DNA of 64,000 nucleotides from Zychaea mexicana (lineage: Eukaryota > Mucoromycota > Mucoromycetes > Mucorales > Lichtheimiaceae), in NCBI RefSeq assembly GCF_025766255.1, contig NW_026516720.1, positions 186,001 through 250,000 on the forward strand, given 5' to 3'. The first letter of the stretch is position 1. The number at the start of each line of letters is the position of its first letter. This document shows positions 27,335-38,904 of the stretch, piece after piece. Below the pieces are notes generated by a model, which was not told the origin of the DNA, searched no databases, and saw nothing but the letters and a program-made list of their open reading frames with translations. The position numbers and the translations under genes are program-made.

Positions 27335-28160
27335 ATGGAAAACAACGATTCACCATCTCCATCAGAAACACCCCAATCTCTCGCTGCTTCTAATACTACT
27401 TCTAAGGTCAAAAACTTCGAAGAAGTCAGGAGGACGTGAAGGAAACCTCAACTACTCGGCAGCTGAAGATATTCAACTAAGTAAATCTTGGTTGAAGATT
27501 TCTCAGAATCCGATTGTTGGCCCTGATCAAGAATCAGAAACGTCCTGGGAAGCTATTCGGGCACATTTTGCAGCTAACCTTGAAGCCCGTTGTTAACGTT
27601 CTGCTAAAGGTCTATCGACTCGCTGGAGTCGAAATCTACAAAAGAAGTAGCAAAGTTTACTGGATACCATAGTCAGGTCCTAAACCTTAGACAAAGCAAA
27701 GTGGACAGAATGAACTAGGCCAGGCAAATACATACATTATATAAAGTGTAAATAGAAGCTTATTATACAGGACCTGATATGTAAAGGTAATTTCCAGCTT
27801 ATCAAAGCGAAAGACATGTACCTGAGTTCGAGAAAAAAACCTTTCGGTTTCGAACATTGCTGGGAAGTTCTGCACAAGCATGACAAGTTGGGCACTAAGG
27901 CAAAGGAGATCAGTGATAAGCAAGACGCCGCGAAGAAGGATAAGAAAGGGAAGAAAAATGAAGAATCCGCTGCCGTTCCTAATGTTGTTTATAAAGATGT
28001 AGATGGTGGATCTTCGTCAAGACGAAAACCAAGACCCACCGGAGACAATAAAGCAAAGGAGCAGGAGGCGCTCAAATGCAGTTACGAGAAGCGATGAAGA
28101 ATGAGCTCGAGTTTCTTGCAGACACGAAAACAAGAGCAAGTATTTGAAGCAGCTCTTGTA
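27335..28160 (+). pseudogene. Broken Myb/SANT-like, NAM-associated-type protein gene
   Basis: After ATG 27335-27337 the frame shifts near 27400 and then reads YSAAEDIQLSKSWLKISQNP, GPDQESETSWEAIRAHF and, after a stop, GLSTRWSRNLQKK. This is the pattern of the trihelix/SANT-like domain found with a NAM-associated C terminus. Further frames give KFTGYHSQVLNLRQSK, then KPFGFEHCWEVLHKHDKLG (27828 on), a Lys-rich linker and AMKNELEFLADTKTRA. Proteins of this build accompany PIF/Harbinger transposons and are also domesticated. At least four stops or shifts break it. It lies in the unduplicated centre of the inverted-repeat structure. Confidence 0.6.
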
Positions 28161-28444
28161 TTTGTGGAGAAAGAAAAAGAGAAAGGAGGAGAGAAGAAGG
28201 AACGAGCACAACATCATGTCGATTAATAAGATCTCTCTCTCTCTCTTTACCAATTTGATATACAGTGTAATAACGCGATACTTCTAATGGCGTCCATTCA
28301 TGTCAAGAAATACCAAAAAGACTATGTCTTTCACCCGCCCATGCTGAGTCCTTCAATATCAAATGACTAGCTAACATTCGACAATCTGGATGCAACACTC
28401 TTAAAGCAGCACTATTATGTGAAGTTAACCGACACGCGGACTAC

Positions 28445-28980
28445 ATGGCTGCATTGGAAGTGACTTGGCATATGAAAAAAAATATGGATGATCAATGTGC
28501 GAATCGGTCGCTCAGCAGTGTCAAGATTGCCAAGGCGTTTTTGGAAAATGCCCTGGATCAGTCGCTTCCCAGTCTCCTCGGCTTTATTTGGTCACACAAA
28601 TGGAACAACAACACACCTGCGGATGACATTGAGGTTGTCAAAATGGCCAAGTATGTTTTGAGTGTTTTCCGTGCGAACTGTGTGAAGCCGCTACCTTTGG
28701 TCGTTACAAACGAGCGTACGCCATTTTGTGAATATGTCCTACCAATCTTCAAGTACTTTAGTGCAGCGACTGGCCTACTTTCGTTCATAAGGTGAGTTTG
28801 TGTCTGTCCCCGTCACTAGCCTTCAATGAACTCATATTTGACTGGCGTAGGTGTGAAAAAGGATCTCAATCATGCAAGCGAGCAAGCAATACAGTAATCA
28901 CAAAAGGTTTACAAAATCAGCATGTTGGTCTCGTCTCAGTCAGCAAAAACGATCAAGTCAGGCAATTGTCCTCTCCCTAA
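28445..28980 (+). pseudogene. Lineage-specific gene, right copy, internally deleted
   Basis: From ATG 28445 the frame reads ALEVTWHMKKNMDDQC, KAFLENALDQSLPSLLGFIW, ADDIEVVKMAKYVLSVFRAN and TNERTPFCEYVLPIFKYFSA. It then splices at GTGAGT (28793) to an acceptor at about 28850 (GGCGTAG). Compared with the left copy, about 0.5 kb of downstream coding sequence is missing: homology jumps from GATCTCAATCATGCAAGC to the sequence just after the left copy's stop codon. The first 120 codons match the left copy closely. Function unknown. Confidence 0.55.
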
Positions 28981-29406
28981 CTTCACCCACACTGATCCAC
29001 TTTTGTGTATATATCCCTTGTATCGCTCTATTCATAGCCCTGTTTTGTTTCTGTTTCATTCAGATATTCCAGTTGTCATTAATTCTGGGTGTGAAGCAAT
29101 CTTCATTTGCCACATGTGGTCGACTGGAAAATCCGTGATCTGGGTCTGTTGGTTTATTTAACGTTTGTTGTTTCATCCTTTTTGTTTTGACTTGCTGTTT
29201 GTCATTATACAGTCAACATGAGCATTTAGGACAGTGATTGAGAGCTTTTTTGTTGGTCTCTACAAAGTGGTAAGCCGCTATGATAATAACCCCTTCTGCC
29301 ATGTTGGAAAACAAGCCGCCATCTTATAATTCATCATGATGCCGAATTGAATAAAATCAGCGCCATTATGAAAAGATCACCCGCTATTTCTAAGGAACAA
29401 AACCTG
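28564..29406. repeat. Right arm of the large inverted repeat
   Basis: Uninterrupted 843-bp arm. Outer landmarks shared with the left arm include CATCATGATGAATTATAAGA, CAACAAAAAAGCTCTCAA and CCACATGTGG. It ends about 235 bp from the stop codon of the Cwc15 gene. Confidence 0.75.
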
Positions 29407-29640
29407 TATTACCTGTTAGCATATGTCAGCGCGTAACTCCTGTGCGATAAGAGCCCTTGTTTTCTTACTATGTCGTCATCATATGCTATACTCCTTCTTG
29501 CATTAGTACAAAGTTTAACTGACAGAAGAGCAAAGTATTCTACCATTTCGTTATTCATATTTATAAGGCAGAGTGTGTTTTTCCATATTTTAGTTCTTTT
29601 ATTCACAGAGGTATGAGATAATAAAGATGACAAAAAATGA

Positions 29641-30681
29641 CTAATGAATGTATTTAGTAAGGAAACGACGGTGGAAATCGGATCGTAACATATCGTTGAC
29701 AAAGCGCTTCTTGTTCTTTTCATCTGCGCCGCGTGCTTGGTTTTTGAAAATGACATCGTCATCCCAACTAGCATCATTAAAAGAAAGTAGTTTCCATATC
29801 AGTTTTAATCCTGCACAGGCTTGACAAAGTGGTTCATCTCTTACCGTCTCTTGACACTGAAATCACGTTTTTGATCACCGAGTTGCAGGAGTGGGTTTCC
29901 TGTCATAGCTTCTTCTTCACGCTGCGCTTCTTCCTCGTCTAATTTTTCACGTTCTTGACGCTCTTTTTCTTCGGCCCGTTCCTTTCGAATCTTTTGTAAT
30001 GTCGCAAGTAGCTCGGCTGTGTTATCCTCGTCGTCATCGTCGTCCGAATCTTCGTCACTGAATAGGAGCAATATATTAGTTTCTGATACAGACACCAAAT
30101 AAAAAAGTGCTTATACATCTATGTGTGCGCTTAACACTTTACCTACTACTACTGCTCCCTCCACTATCACTTTCACTATCGCTTTGATCTTTATCTAACG
30201 CAGCCATTTTCTCTGCTTCTTCTAAAAGCTTTTGTCGTCGAGCTTCTGCGTCTTCATCGGAGCCACCAATCAAATTTTGGCCACCACTACCGCTGCCACC
30301 TTCAGTGTCTTTTGATTCATAGTATTCTTGTTCGGCTTTTCGTAATTCTTCCTTCAATAATTCGCGATCACCAATTTCGTCAGTTGTGCCTTGACCAGGT
30401 TGTCTATTTTTCGGATTTGAAGAATTAATATACAAAGCTGAGAACTTTCAATGTTTTTAATATGCACCGGATTCATAGATTCAAAACATGCCTGAATTTG
30501 AGTTTGGTGTGGGATGCAAGATCGCGAGAACTGTATTGAAAGCTGGGAGCTTTGCTGTCGTTACCGCGAGCTGGATCGAATGTGGGACGTGCTGCTGTAG
30601 TCTATGAAGACGGTGATGGGTTACCGGTTAAATTAACAAGTCAAAGATATTGAACAAATTCTAGAAGCCAAAATTTACCAT
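29641..30681 (-). CDS. CWC15: Pre-mRNA splicing factor Cwc15/Cwf15
   Basis: A Prp19/NTC-associated spliceosome component. The second exon begins [20 protein letters not shown] and continues with [15 protein letters not shown], the diagnostic N terminus. The middle is acidic and charged ([43 protein letters not shown]). The C terminus has NPLLQ, then the conserved [13 protein letters not shown], and ends [11 protein letters not shown] with a stop at 29641-29643. The start codon at 30679-30681 is followed immediately by an intron (GTAAAT...TTCATAG, about 30678-30605), giving a one-codon first coding exon. Three further introns lie near 30520-30430, 30145-30060 and 29846-29770. Confidence 0.92.
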
Positions 30682-30799
30682 TGACGAATATACAAAAGTT
30701 GAAAGAGAACAAGTTGTTCACTCTCAGCTGTAGCATTCGATCAGAACCGCTTTTATCAAGGAGCCCATATTGACCAATGAAATTAGTTTATTTAAGAGT

Positions 30800-31718
30800 T
30801 CAAGCTAGGCTCGCCCGCCGCTCAGCAATCCAGTTGCCTAACGACAGCAGAGCACGAGGTGCATGCATTCTAATGGCTACAATTGCTCCCACCAGTACAG
30901 CAGGAGGACCGGCATATTCTAGAAACCAAGTGAGAGTTGATGGTTTGATTCGAGTAATCATGTTTTTAACTTGGGTTTCCAGTTGAGCGATATTGGTGGA
31001 GTTGTCCAACACAATATCAGCGCGTGAGACTTTTTCGCTCAATGGCATTTGTGCGCGGATTCTCTGTGAAGCAGCGTCTTCAGATAACCCATCTCGACCC
31101 ATGAGTCGTTGCAGCTGTAGCACTTCTGAGCTAGATTATGAATTATAAAAGAAAAATGACCCGTCAAATTTCTTCTCTTTCACGCCCAAACAATAAGCAA
31201 GACAAAAGTAGTACGCTACCAGAATACAACGACCGTAGCACCCACCAGTTTATCCATGCCGCTTTCCAACAAGAGAGGCACGTCCAATACTACCACACTA
31301 GCGCCTTTGAGCCAGTGAAAGAAGGCCTGCTTTAGCATTTCCGTGCGTACAGCCGGGTGCGTGCACTGATTCAAAATTTTGCGTTTGGCTGGATCAGCAA
31401 AGATGACTTGACCGAGTTTCGGCCGATCGATCTCGCCGTTGGGTAAAAAGACGTCGGGTCCAAAGTGTTTTCGGATAAGACGATTGGCAGGTCGGCCAGG
31501 TTCGACAACTTGGCGTGCAATTTTGTCGGCATCAATGATTGGAATGTTTTGTTCCTGAAGCATCCGTGAAACGGTTGATTTGCCTATCAACGCATGGACC
31601 AATGTGCTTGTTATTGAATTATATTACTCTTTCGTCCTACTAATGTTCTTCATAAAATGAGTTTCAGCGTTTTTCTTCTACCTGAAGCAATACCACCGGT
31701 TAAGCCTACGAGTTTCAT
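30800..31718 (-). CDS. CAB5: Dephospho-CoA kinase with C-terminal membrane segment
   Basis: Catalyses the last step of coenzyme A synthesis (dephospho-CoA + ATP to CoA). The start at 31716-31718 gives MKLVGLTGGIAS, and the first intron (about 31681-31587) splits the P-loop, continuing GKSTVSRMLQ. Further motifs are IIDADKIARQVVEPG, the CTHPAVR region and DVPLLLESGMDKLV. After a second intron (about 31213-31125) come LQRLMGRDGLSEDAASQRI and ADIVLDNST, the lid and C-terminal helices. The tail carries a hydrophobic segment, FLEYAGPPAVLVGAIVAIRM, as in yeast Cab5 and other eukaryotic forms, suggesting anchorage at a lipid droplet or mitochondrial membrane. It lies about 120 bp upstream of Cwc15, on the same strand. 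Confidence 0.92.
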
Positions 31719-33641
31719 TGCACGTTGGAAATATATGCGATTAGGTAAACGCGGGAAAAGAGAGTTCCAAACACATTACTGGCTGAGAATAATGCACCAT
31801 GGATTATATTTTATCCCGCAGCAACAACTCGCATGAACGATCGAAAGCATTAAACGTACTCAACTTTGTAGTAAACCATCGTACTATATATACAATAAGC
31901 TTCTGCGTGCAAATAACTCAACTATTGGCTGGTATATACCATCGTTTCCTCGTTGAAATTAAAACGCTGTCAAAAGCAAAAAGAAGAGCGAGCCCCCACA
32001 TCGGTTCTTGGGTACACAATAAAATCATCAGAATAAGTCGTTAGGACATCACGATAGCCAACAAGCCATTGTGTATGTGTACTCAAATTTGACGCGGTAT
32101 ATTAAATTCGTAAGTAGTGTTTGTTTCTGCAGGAAGGGGATGATAGAGCTCTGTATGAAGAATGTCTCTGTGTTTATGGCAGCGACGCAAGAAGAAAGCC
32201 AATGTGAAGGTGGTGATGGTGGTAGGAAAGAGTATTACAACCTCGCGGAGATAGCGATGTGCTCCGTATTTCTCACGGATCATGAAAGGGCTTTGAGTGT
32301 GTACAACTTATCACTATTACCTTGCTGCCGCAGTGCTACTAGCAAGTCGTTCAGACAATGATAACGGCGAAAGACGGTTAATCTACCTAAGCCAGTGTGC
32401 ATGTAGCTTTCGATGAAAGGAGTAATTTTAACTAATGGAGAATTTCTATGAGCGAAAGCAGAGTGATAGATGGTTAGTCTCTCACGCTTTATATATAAGG
32501 CTACAAAGGAGCACCCTTGATCTGGGAACCGGCGGTATGTCTAAAGTATAGATATTAAAAAGGATGAGGTCCGGTAATAGGGTAAGAATCTGCTGCTTCT
32601 TGAGATGATAGTATGTATTATTCCAGTGGTTAAAACAACAGGAGTAAGGCATGGCAGTCAAAGACTTTGCAAGCATGTACATAATGATCTCTAGCCTTAT
32701 ATCAATTTGATCCATGCTGAAAGACGTAAAGAGTTTTTGGCACATGATATTACGTAAGCAACTTACCTTCTTCATCGATAAAAGACGCTGTTGAAATACT
32801 CGGTATAGACATTTATAAGGTGTTATATAGTAGTGTAGCACGAAATAAGTCCTTTCGAGTATTGTCACTCGCTAACTTGGTTTGCTACAAAAGAAAAAAA
32901 GGTTACAGAACTATGCAGTGCCACCACTCTTCTTCCCATCCATCGCCATTCGTGGAATTTAATCCTTTTGATAGTAAAATAACATACAATGGTACAAAGC
33001 AAGAATAGCAGTACGTTCAAAAGGAGAAAAAACAGGCTCTCTTATGTAGTTTCTATTCTCACAGATTTTTTCCCGGAAAAAAGATATGGCAGACGTCATT
33101 TTTCTTGGGCGTACCCAGTTGTTTAAGGACATATACAGTTACAGTACCTAGCAGCAACAGAGTGGAAACCAACATTATGCAAGGTTACGACGCTAGTGCA
33201 CCTATTGCCACTTACTAGTATCAGTGATAAAAGTGGTTCTTCTCAGGAAGAGCACAGTTTACCAGGAATTGTGATCTGAGATGAACTATATGCTGCGTTC
33301 ATTGATAAATTGCGCTTACCAAGAAGTGGATTACACTGTTTATGGAATATACGTACAAATGCCCATTTCGAGATGCTTTTGTCACCTGTTCAACAAAGTA
33401 TTACACCTCATTCTCTTCTTCTGCTTCTGGCTAAAGCAGTGGAATAATCCAGCAAATCGGAGAAAAAGAGTAAAAACGCAATAGATTGGATCAGGCGGCT
33501 TTCTCTGTTTTGTGTGGGGAAAGAAGTGGGAACAGAATGCACAAAAAGTATTTAAAAGATGTTTACCTGCTTTTCCTTGAGGAAAGCTTCGCTCTTTATC
33601 TGACTCTCTTTTAGCATAATAAAGTTTTTCATCTTTTTACA
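31719..33641. other. 1.9-kb intergenic interval, no gene seen
   Basis: It lies between divergently transcribed dephospho-CoA kinase and sugar transporter genes. Only short frames without domains are present; no transposon ends or RNA genes were recognised. Confidence 0.5.
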
Positions 33642-36231
33642 ATGAGCAAAGAGTTGGAAGCAGGCCGTCCCAGTCATCCGAAAACAAGTTGGCGAGTGTA
33701 CTTCGCTGTCATCTTTTCATGTAAGTTCTAGGGCTGTAAGACAGTGTTTTGGACGGATGAGCGCCATATTAAGGGAAGAACATCACTCCTATTGTGGCTC
33801 TCTATCAAGCTCAACGTTCACCCTCACACACTATGCCTCTTGTGTCATATTAGCTATTGGTGGATTGCTCTTTGGCTACGACCAGGGTGTTATGTCTGGT
33901 ATTCTTGTCATGGTAAGTTTTGGTTAAAGAGAGCTGATATGTCTCGGGGTAACTGTATGTTTTAGGGTAGTGGGAGATGCGAGTGACTCTTGATCTAACA
34001 TCCTTGGTATACTATATGCATGAAAGGAACATTGGATTGAATATTTCAATAATCCCAACGCAGTTTGGCGTGGATTTATTACGAGTATTTATCTTTTGGG
34101 TGCATTTGTCGGTGGTCTTGCTGCAGGCCCGATCAGTGAACGGATCGGTCGTAAACGGAGTATCATGGCTGGAACATTTATGTTTTGGTTTGGTACTAGC
34201 ATGCAGACAGGAGCGACAAACGTCGAGGTAAGATTGTTCTATCCTTACTTTACCCCTGCTTACCGGTATTTCCTTATACACTTTGTCTTTAAAGCTATAT
34301 ATAACCTTTGAGCGTATATAGCTTTTAATGGCTGGCCGATTCTTCCAAGGTATTTCCATCGGTATGTACAGTATGAATATTACTGTGTACCAGAGCGAGT
34401 TGAGTCCTGCGCATCTCCGTGGTCGTGCAATCACTTTCCAGCAATTCAGTATTGTGACGGGGTATGAGATTATCTACTGTATGGAAAGGATACCTATAAA
34501 ATGAGATAATTAATTGTCTTTTGCTTAACTCTACATGTAGTATTATGGTTGCTTTCTGGATCGGTTATGGTTGTGCTTAGTGAGTTCTTGCGATAATTTC
34601 TAGCGTCTTACCTTTTTTAAAAAAAGTGCCTTGACTATTACTGACTCTACTGTACAAATAGTATTCCAAGCGATGCATCATGGCGTGTTCCCTTGGGTAT
34701 CCAATTGGCTCCAAGTGTCGTTCTGTAAGCAAGATCATTGATATTTTTTGAGACTTCGATGATGCAAAGAAACGCTGTGATGGTGTATTCAATTAGCGCT
34801 AATAATGTGCGTCATTAGCTTCTTCGGCTGCTTCATCCTGCCTTATTCTCCACGTTGGCTTGCCAGTAAAGGTCGGTACGATGAGGCTCTCGAAACGCTC
34901 GCAAAGCTTCATGCCGATGGCGATGCCAATAATCCATACGTGCGCCAGGAATTCGACGAAATCATGGAACAAGTTCGCTTTGAAGAAAAACATGCGATGA
35001 GATCGTATCGAGAAGTGTTCCGCTCAAAGTCCACGCGTAAGCGTGTCTTTTTGGCTATGGGCATCCAGGGTATGCAGCAGGTATGTAGGACATACTCGTA
35101 CACTGAAGACCATTCATATTTGCTCTTTGTTTTGACAAAATTCTGGTATTTGTGGTTTTTGTTATTAGTGGATCGGCATCAATGCAGTGTTGTACTACGC
35201 GCCTTTCATTTTCCAGTCAGCTGGTATGACCGGTACATTGCCTTCCCTGCTCGCAACTGGCGTCAACGGCATTGTATGTGTAATCTTTACAGTTCCTGCT
35301 CTGCTTTATATCGATAAGTTGGGCCGTCGCAAGACCATCTTGGGTGGCAGTATTGGCATGGGAACGTCGATGCTTATTGCTGGTTCTCTCCTTAGAGGTA
35401 TGAACAAGAGATAAGATAAAAAGTAATAATAAGTTTTAAAGGTGGGCTATGCTAAATCATTTGATTCGTTTTGTTCTTCTGTATAGCTCATCCATACGTG
35501 GAAGGCGGCGACAACAATACCCAAGCACAATATGGTGCTGTAGCCATGATGTTTATCTTTAGTGCATCCTTCTCGACGTCTTGGGGGTAGGTTATCATCA
35601 TCTATTTTTCTCTAGCACCTGATACTGTGGACATAGTGAAGCTCATTGACTCATTTACTTGACAATTTAGTCCCTGTGGATGGATTTATCCAGCAGAAAT
35701 TTTCCCTAATCGCGCTCGTGCAAAGGGTACTTCACGTACGTATTGAGGCACTTCATTCTCTTTTGAATGACACATACTGTATGCTGAGTAGCAAGACTAA
35801 AAAAAGCTGACCTTGAAACCATTAGTTGCCACTGCTACCAACTATCTTATGAACTTTGTTATTGGCGAGATTACCCCTATCATGTTGGATCGTATTTCGT
35901 ATGGCACCTACTTTTTCTTCTTTGCAACCAACGTTATCTGTGCTTTCATCATTTGGAAATTCTATCCCGGTAAGGAATAACCCAATTTCTCTCTAATGGC
36001 CTTGTGTTAAAACATGCAGGATTTTCTAATGATAACGTTCTGTGGTGCTTAGAAACCAAGGGCCGTTCGCTCGAAGAGATGGAAATTTTATTCGGAGGTG
36101 AAGAAGCTGAAGTCATCAAGGCCGTTGCTGAACGTAGATACGACGCTAGTGGTGCGATTGTGGCAGAACCAGCCCAAGCAGCCGAGAGCTCTTCATCGCC
36201 CGATGAGCAGAAGGAAAAGACACAAGTTTAA
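33642..36231 (+). CDS. MFS sugar transporter (sugar porter family)
   Basis: A 12-span proton-coupled hexose/pentose transporter at the plasma membrane, about 540 residues in roughly 10 exons. The start at 33642 gives MSKELEAGRP..., then FAIGGLLFGYDQGVMSGIL, the first-helix motif. Loop 2 holds GPISERIGRKRS, helix 5 GRFFQGISIGMYSMNITVYQSE and helix 7 GINAVLYYAPFIFQSAG. The central loop has SPRWLASKGRYDEALETLA, the second half has DKLGRRKTILGG, then WGPCGWIYPAEIFPNRARAKG, and the C terminus has PETKGRSLEEME across the last intron. These are the signatures of the fungal sugar porter family. The specificity (glucose, xylose, other) cannot be read. The acidic, Ser-rich tail ends at 36231. Confidence 0.93.
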
Positions 36232-36572
36232 CCTTCCATATGCAGAGATCGATGCAATATTCTCAACTCTTATAATGTAATCTCTTAACTAACACATCCC
36301 TTCCCTCCTATAAGTAGCTTAAAGCTCTCTAATAGTCTCAGAAAAAACAGTTGCGAGGTCTTACAATTGCATGGTTTTTTGTTATTTCGTGAGGTTATTG
36401 GTGAGATGGAATGGAGAAATAAGTACAGGTGGGATATTTCAAGAATGGGAGGAGATGATGTGAGAATTGAAGTAGGGAAAACGTGTAAGTGAGAAGAGGA
36501 GGAGGTCAATAAGAAGGTTGGGGTATTTTTGTGCTTTTCTTTTCTTCCCAGAATGAATTTTTTTTTTCCTAA

Positions 36573-37457
36573 TTACATGACAACGCACTTATCCTGCTTT
36601 TTCTTATGCTTTTGATTTGTGGCACGGACTGCTGCAGCAAAGACATCCTCGACCGCATCACCCGATTTGGCAGAGCATTCAATATAGTCGGCTGCACCAA
36701 TCTTCTGGCTCATGTTCAGTCCTTGTTCATAGCTGATCGGTGCCAAGGATGACCTAGCAAGTTGTTGGACCGTACGACTGTCTTCGCGCAAATCCTTTTT
36801 GCACGCAACCAATAAGTAAGGCACCCCAGGACAGTGTTGCAATACTTCTGGCAGCCACTATAACCACGGTTGGGATATTAGTAATTAAAAGCAAAGGAGT
36901 AATACTCAAAGAGCACCAACCTTTTCTGTGATATTTTCCAAAGAGTCAGGCAAATCAATAGCAAAGGTAATCAACAAAACATGTGTGTCTGGGTATGATA
37001 GTGGGCGAAGTCGATCATAGTCCTCCTGACCTACATGTTACATGATCCTATTACGTTAGAAACAAAGACAGCAAGAGAAACCAACTAGCCAATAATCAAT
37101 CTTTCTTTTCCTCAAAAGTATTACCTGCAGTATCATACAAAGCTAGTTCGACATGCTGTCCGTCGACATCAAAATCTTTTACCATGTTATCAAAAACTGT
37201 TGGCACATGGCCCTATAAATATAACAAGAGAAGCACAATGATCAGTTCCTTTGTTTCTCTTTCCCATTTAATTCGACTCATCTTGCCAATAACTCACCTG
37301 TGGAAAGTCGCCTTGGGCAAAAACTGTTAGCAAAGACGTTTTGCCTAATCTGACCTAGTTAGTTTAATGCCTTGCACTAATTTACATTGAGTTTGTATAT
37401 ATTACCGCAAGCGCCATCGCCAACAATGACGAGTTTACGTTGTATAACTTTGGACAT
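36573..37457 (-). CDS. Rho-family small GTPase
   Basis: Assembled exons start [18 protein letters not shown] (ATG 37455-37457), with the P-loop split by an intron and continuing KTSL. The effector loop is [18 protein letters not shown], then [20 protein letters not shown], a CKKD version of the guanine-specificity motif, Rho-type insert helix residues, and [15 protein letters not shown] polybasic KHKKKQDK region precedes the CAAX box CVVM, so prenylation is expected. Rho proteins control the actin cytoskeleton and cell-wall synthesis. The effector loop differs from the usual TVFENY (Glu to Asp, Tyr to Met), as does the NKxD/TKxD motif, so the subfamily (Rho1, 2, 3 or 4) is left open. Confidence 0.9.
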
Positions 37458-37778
37458 TGACCAACGTCCTCAGGGAAAGGGGAACGACTAGCATGGAAAA
37501 ACTGCGCTTTGGTATGCGCTCCATTGTGGCTGGGTGACACAAGGACAATTGCACTATCTTTAGCTTCACTCTCATCCATTTCCTTTAATGAGCAGTTTCC
37601 GGTGGTATCTTTTCTTTCAAAATGGTATTTTTTTATTTGTTAATTTCATATGTGGTAAGAACACCAGGTATTATGTACATAAGATAGAGATGAGCAATAT
37701 TTTTTTACAAGTTTTGGAACAGAGCATGCAGTAATAAACCATCGGACAAAAGTGCGAAGTATGAGAAGAGGAATGAGA

Positions 37779-38904
37779 TCAAGACGATACACTGCTGTAA
37801 GCAGGAGGATGTTCATACACAGGCGGCGGTGTGCATGGAGGAGTTATCGAGGTGTGCTCATACTCGGGCAAGTTGAACGCGCCTAGCTTCTCCAGCATGC
37901 CCACCCGTCTATCACGGATTTCCACGTCCGTTTCAAAGGAGATGCTTCTCTGAACTCGACCGGAAGTTATTTCTGGGAAGACTATTGCCATGGAAACCTT
38001 GAGCGTGTGCCTGACCACAAACAGCCCGGGCACATCCATCGAGGGCACCAGCTCGTCTGGCAAACGAAACTCGATCGTATCTCGCCACGGCTCTTTGAGT
38101 ACGTGGCCAGGCACAGATTGCCGCATTGGATCAGCCCGAGAAAGTAAATGCGCGGAGCATTTTTCGCCTCGGCCTTGTTGCCCGTACACACTGCGTCGCT
38201 CAACCAAAAACACACACAGTGACAATAGCCGCACACCAGACATTCTTGGTGCCACCCACATGGTCAGAGGCAGTGATGCTCCCACAGAAAGTGTACTCTT
38301 CTCAATCGTTAGGTGGTAATCGAAGAATTGTGCGTGGTGTCGCCTTGAGTCGATGGATCGGGCCACGTTATCGCCTGTGAGCATGCTGTTCTTGAATGGG
38401 AAGCGTGTGAGCCTAATAGGACAATTTCGACTGCTCCGGGTAGAGTAGGCGTAGGCAGCTTTGGCTGTAACGTGATAGACGACCTCGATGTTCTTGCTTT
38501 CAATCGTATCTGGCAGCCCGCCGAGCAACAGGCTCATCTCAAAGGGGCACCTTCGGGACATACCGCCGTTGACAGTCGAAGCGGAGCTGGGGTTCAGTAC
38601 CAAGTGCCGTTGAATCAGTTGCTTTCGCACTATTTGTTATTATAAATAAGTTGCCGTTAAAACTGGGGCGGTTTTCAATATTCTACGCATAGGGTCGGGT
38701 ATTCGGTTTCTTACCTGAAGGTCGTTTGGTTGTAAGGTAGCCTTCAAAGCAAACGTGAAGGCTGTGGACACGCTTTTTTGGACTCATGACATCCACGAAG
38801 CCTCGAAGCACGGTGGTCGCGTGATTGTTGTCAGCATCGAGGTCAAGATACAGCGTGTCTTCGAGTAAATGAAGCGACAAAGCAGAGCTATCGGTAAGAA
38901 GCAT
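37779..38904 (-). CDS. Arrestin-related trafficking adaptor with PPxY motifs
   Basis: Two exons with an intron near 38712-38630. The N-terminal exon (from ATG 38902-38904) has the arrestin fold start: LHLLEDTLYLDLDADNNHATT, VLRGFVDVMSPKKRVHSLHV and FEGYLTT. The second exon continues with GLPDTIESKNIEVVYHV, FPFKNSML, YHLTIEKSTLSVGASLPLTM and the C-terminal arrestin half (FRLPDELVPSMDVPGLFVVR). The last 20 residues contain PPPVY and PPAY, PY motifs for the WW domains of a Rsp5/Nedd4 ubiquitin ligase. Such ARTs recruit the ligase to plasma-membrane transporters for endocytosis. A start farther upstream is possible but would not be ATG. It is transcribed towards the Rho gene, same strand. Confidence 0.82.

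Larger units (their letters stand above)
23000..29406. mobile_element. 6.4-kb inverted-repeat element carrying duplicated genes
   Basis: The left boundary reads TA-CAGGTTTTTTC (22998 on) and the right boundary is its inverted counterpart AAAACCTG-TA (to 29408). Sequence inward from each end matches the other in inverted orientation. The left arm lies at about 23000-23575, 25139-25231 and 25903-26131, and the right arm at 28564-29406 reversed. The left arm is interrupted by insertions (23786-24819 and 25232-25902) and retains gene sequence deleted from the right arm. Both arms carry the same coding sequence reading outward, and both ends carry iterated ATGGCG motifs. The centre (26132-28563) is not duplicated and holds a broken Myb/SANT-NAM-like gene. 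The termini and TA flanks suggest a DNA transposon, but no transposase of its own is seen. Confidence 0.55.
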
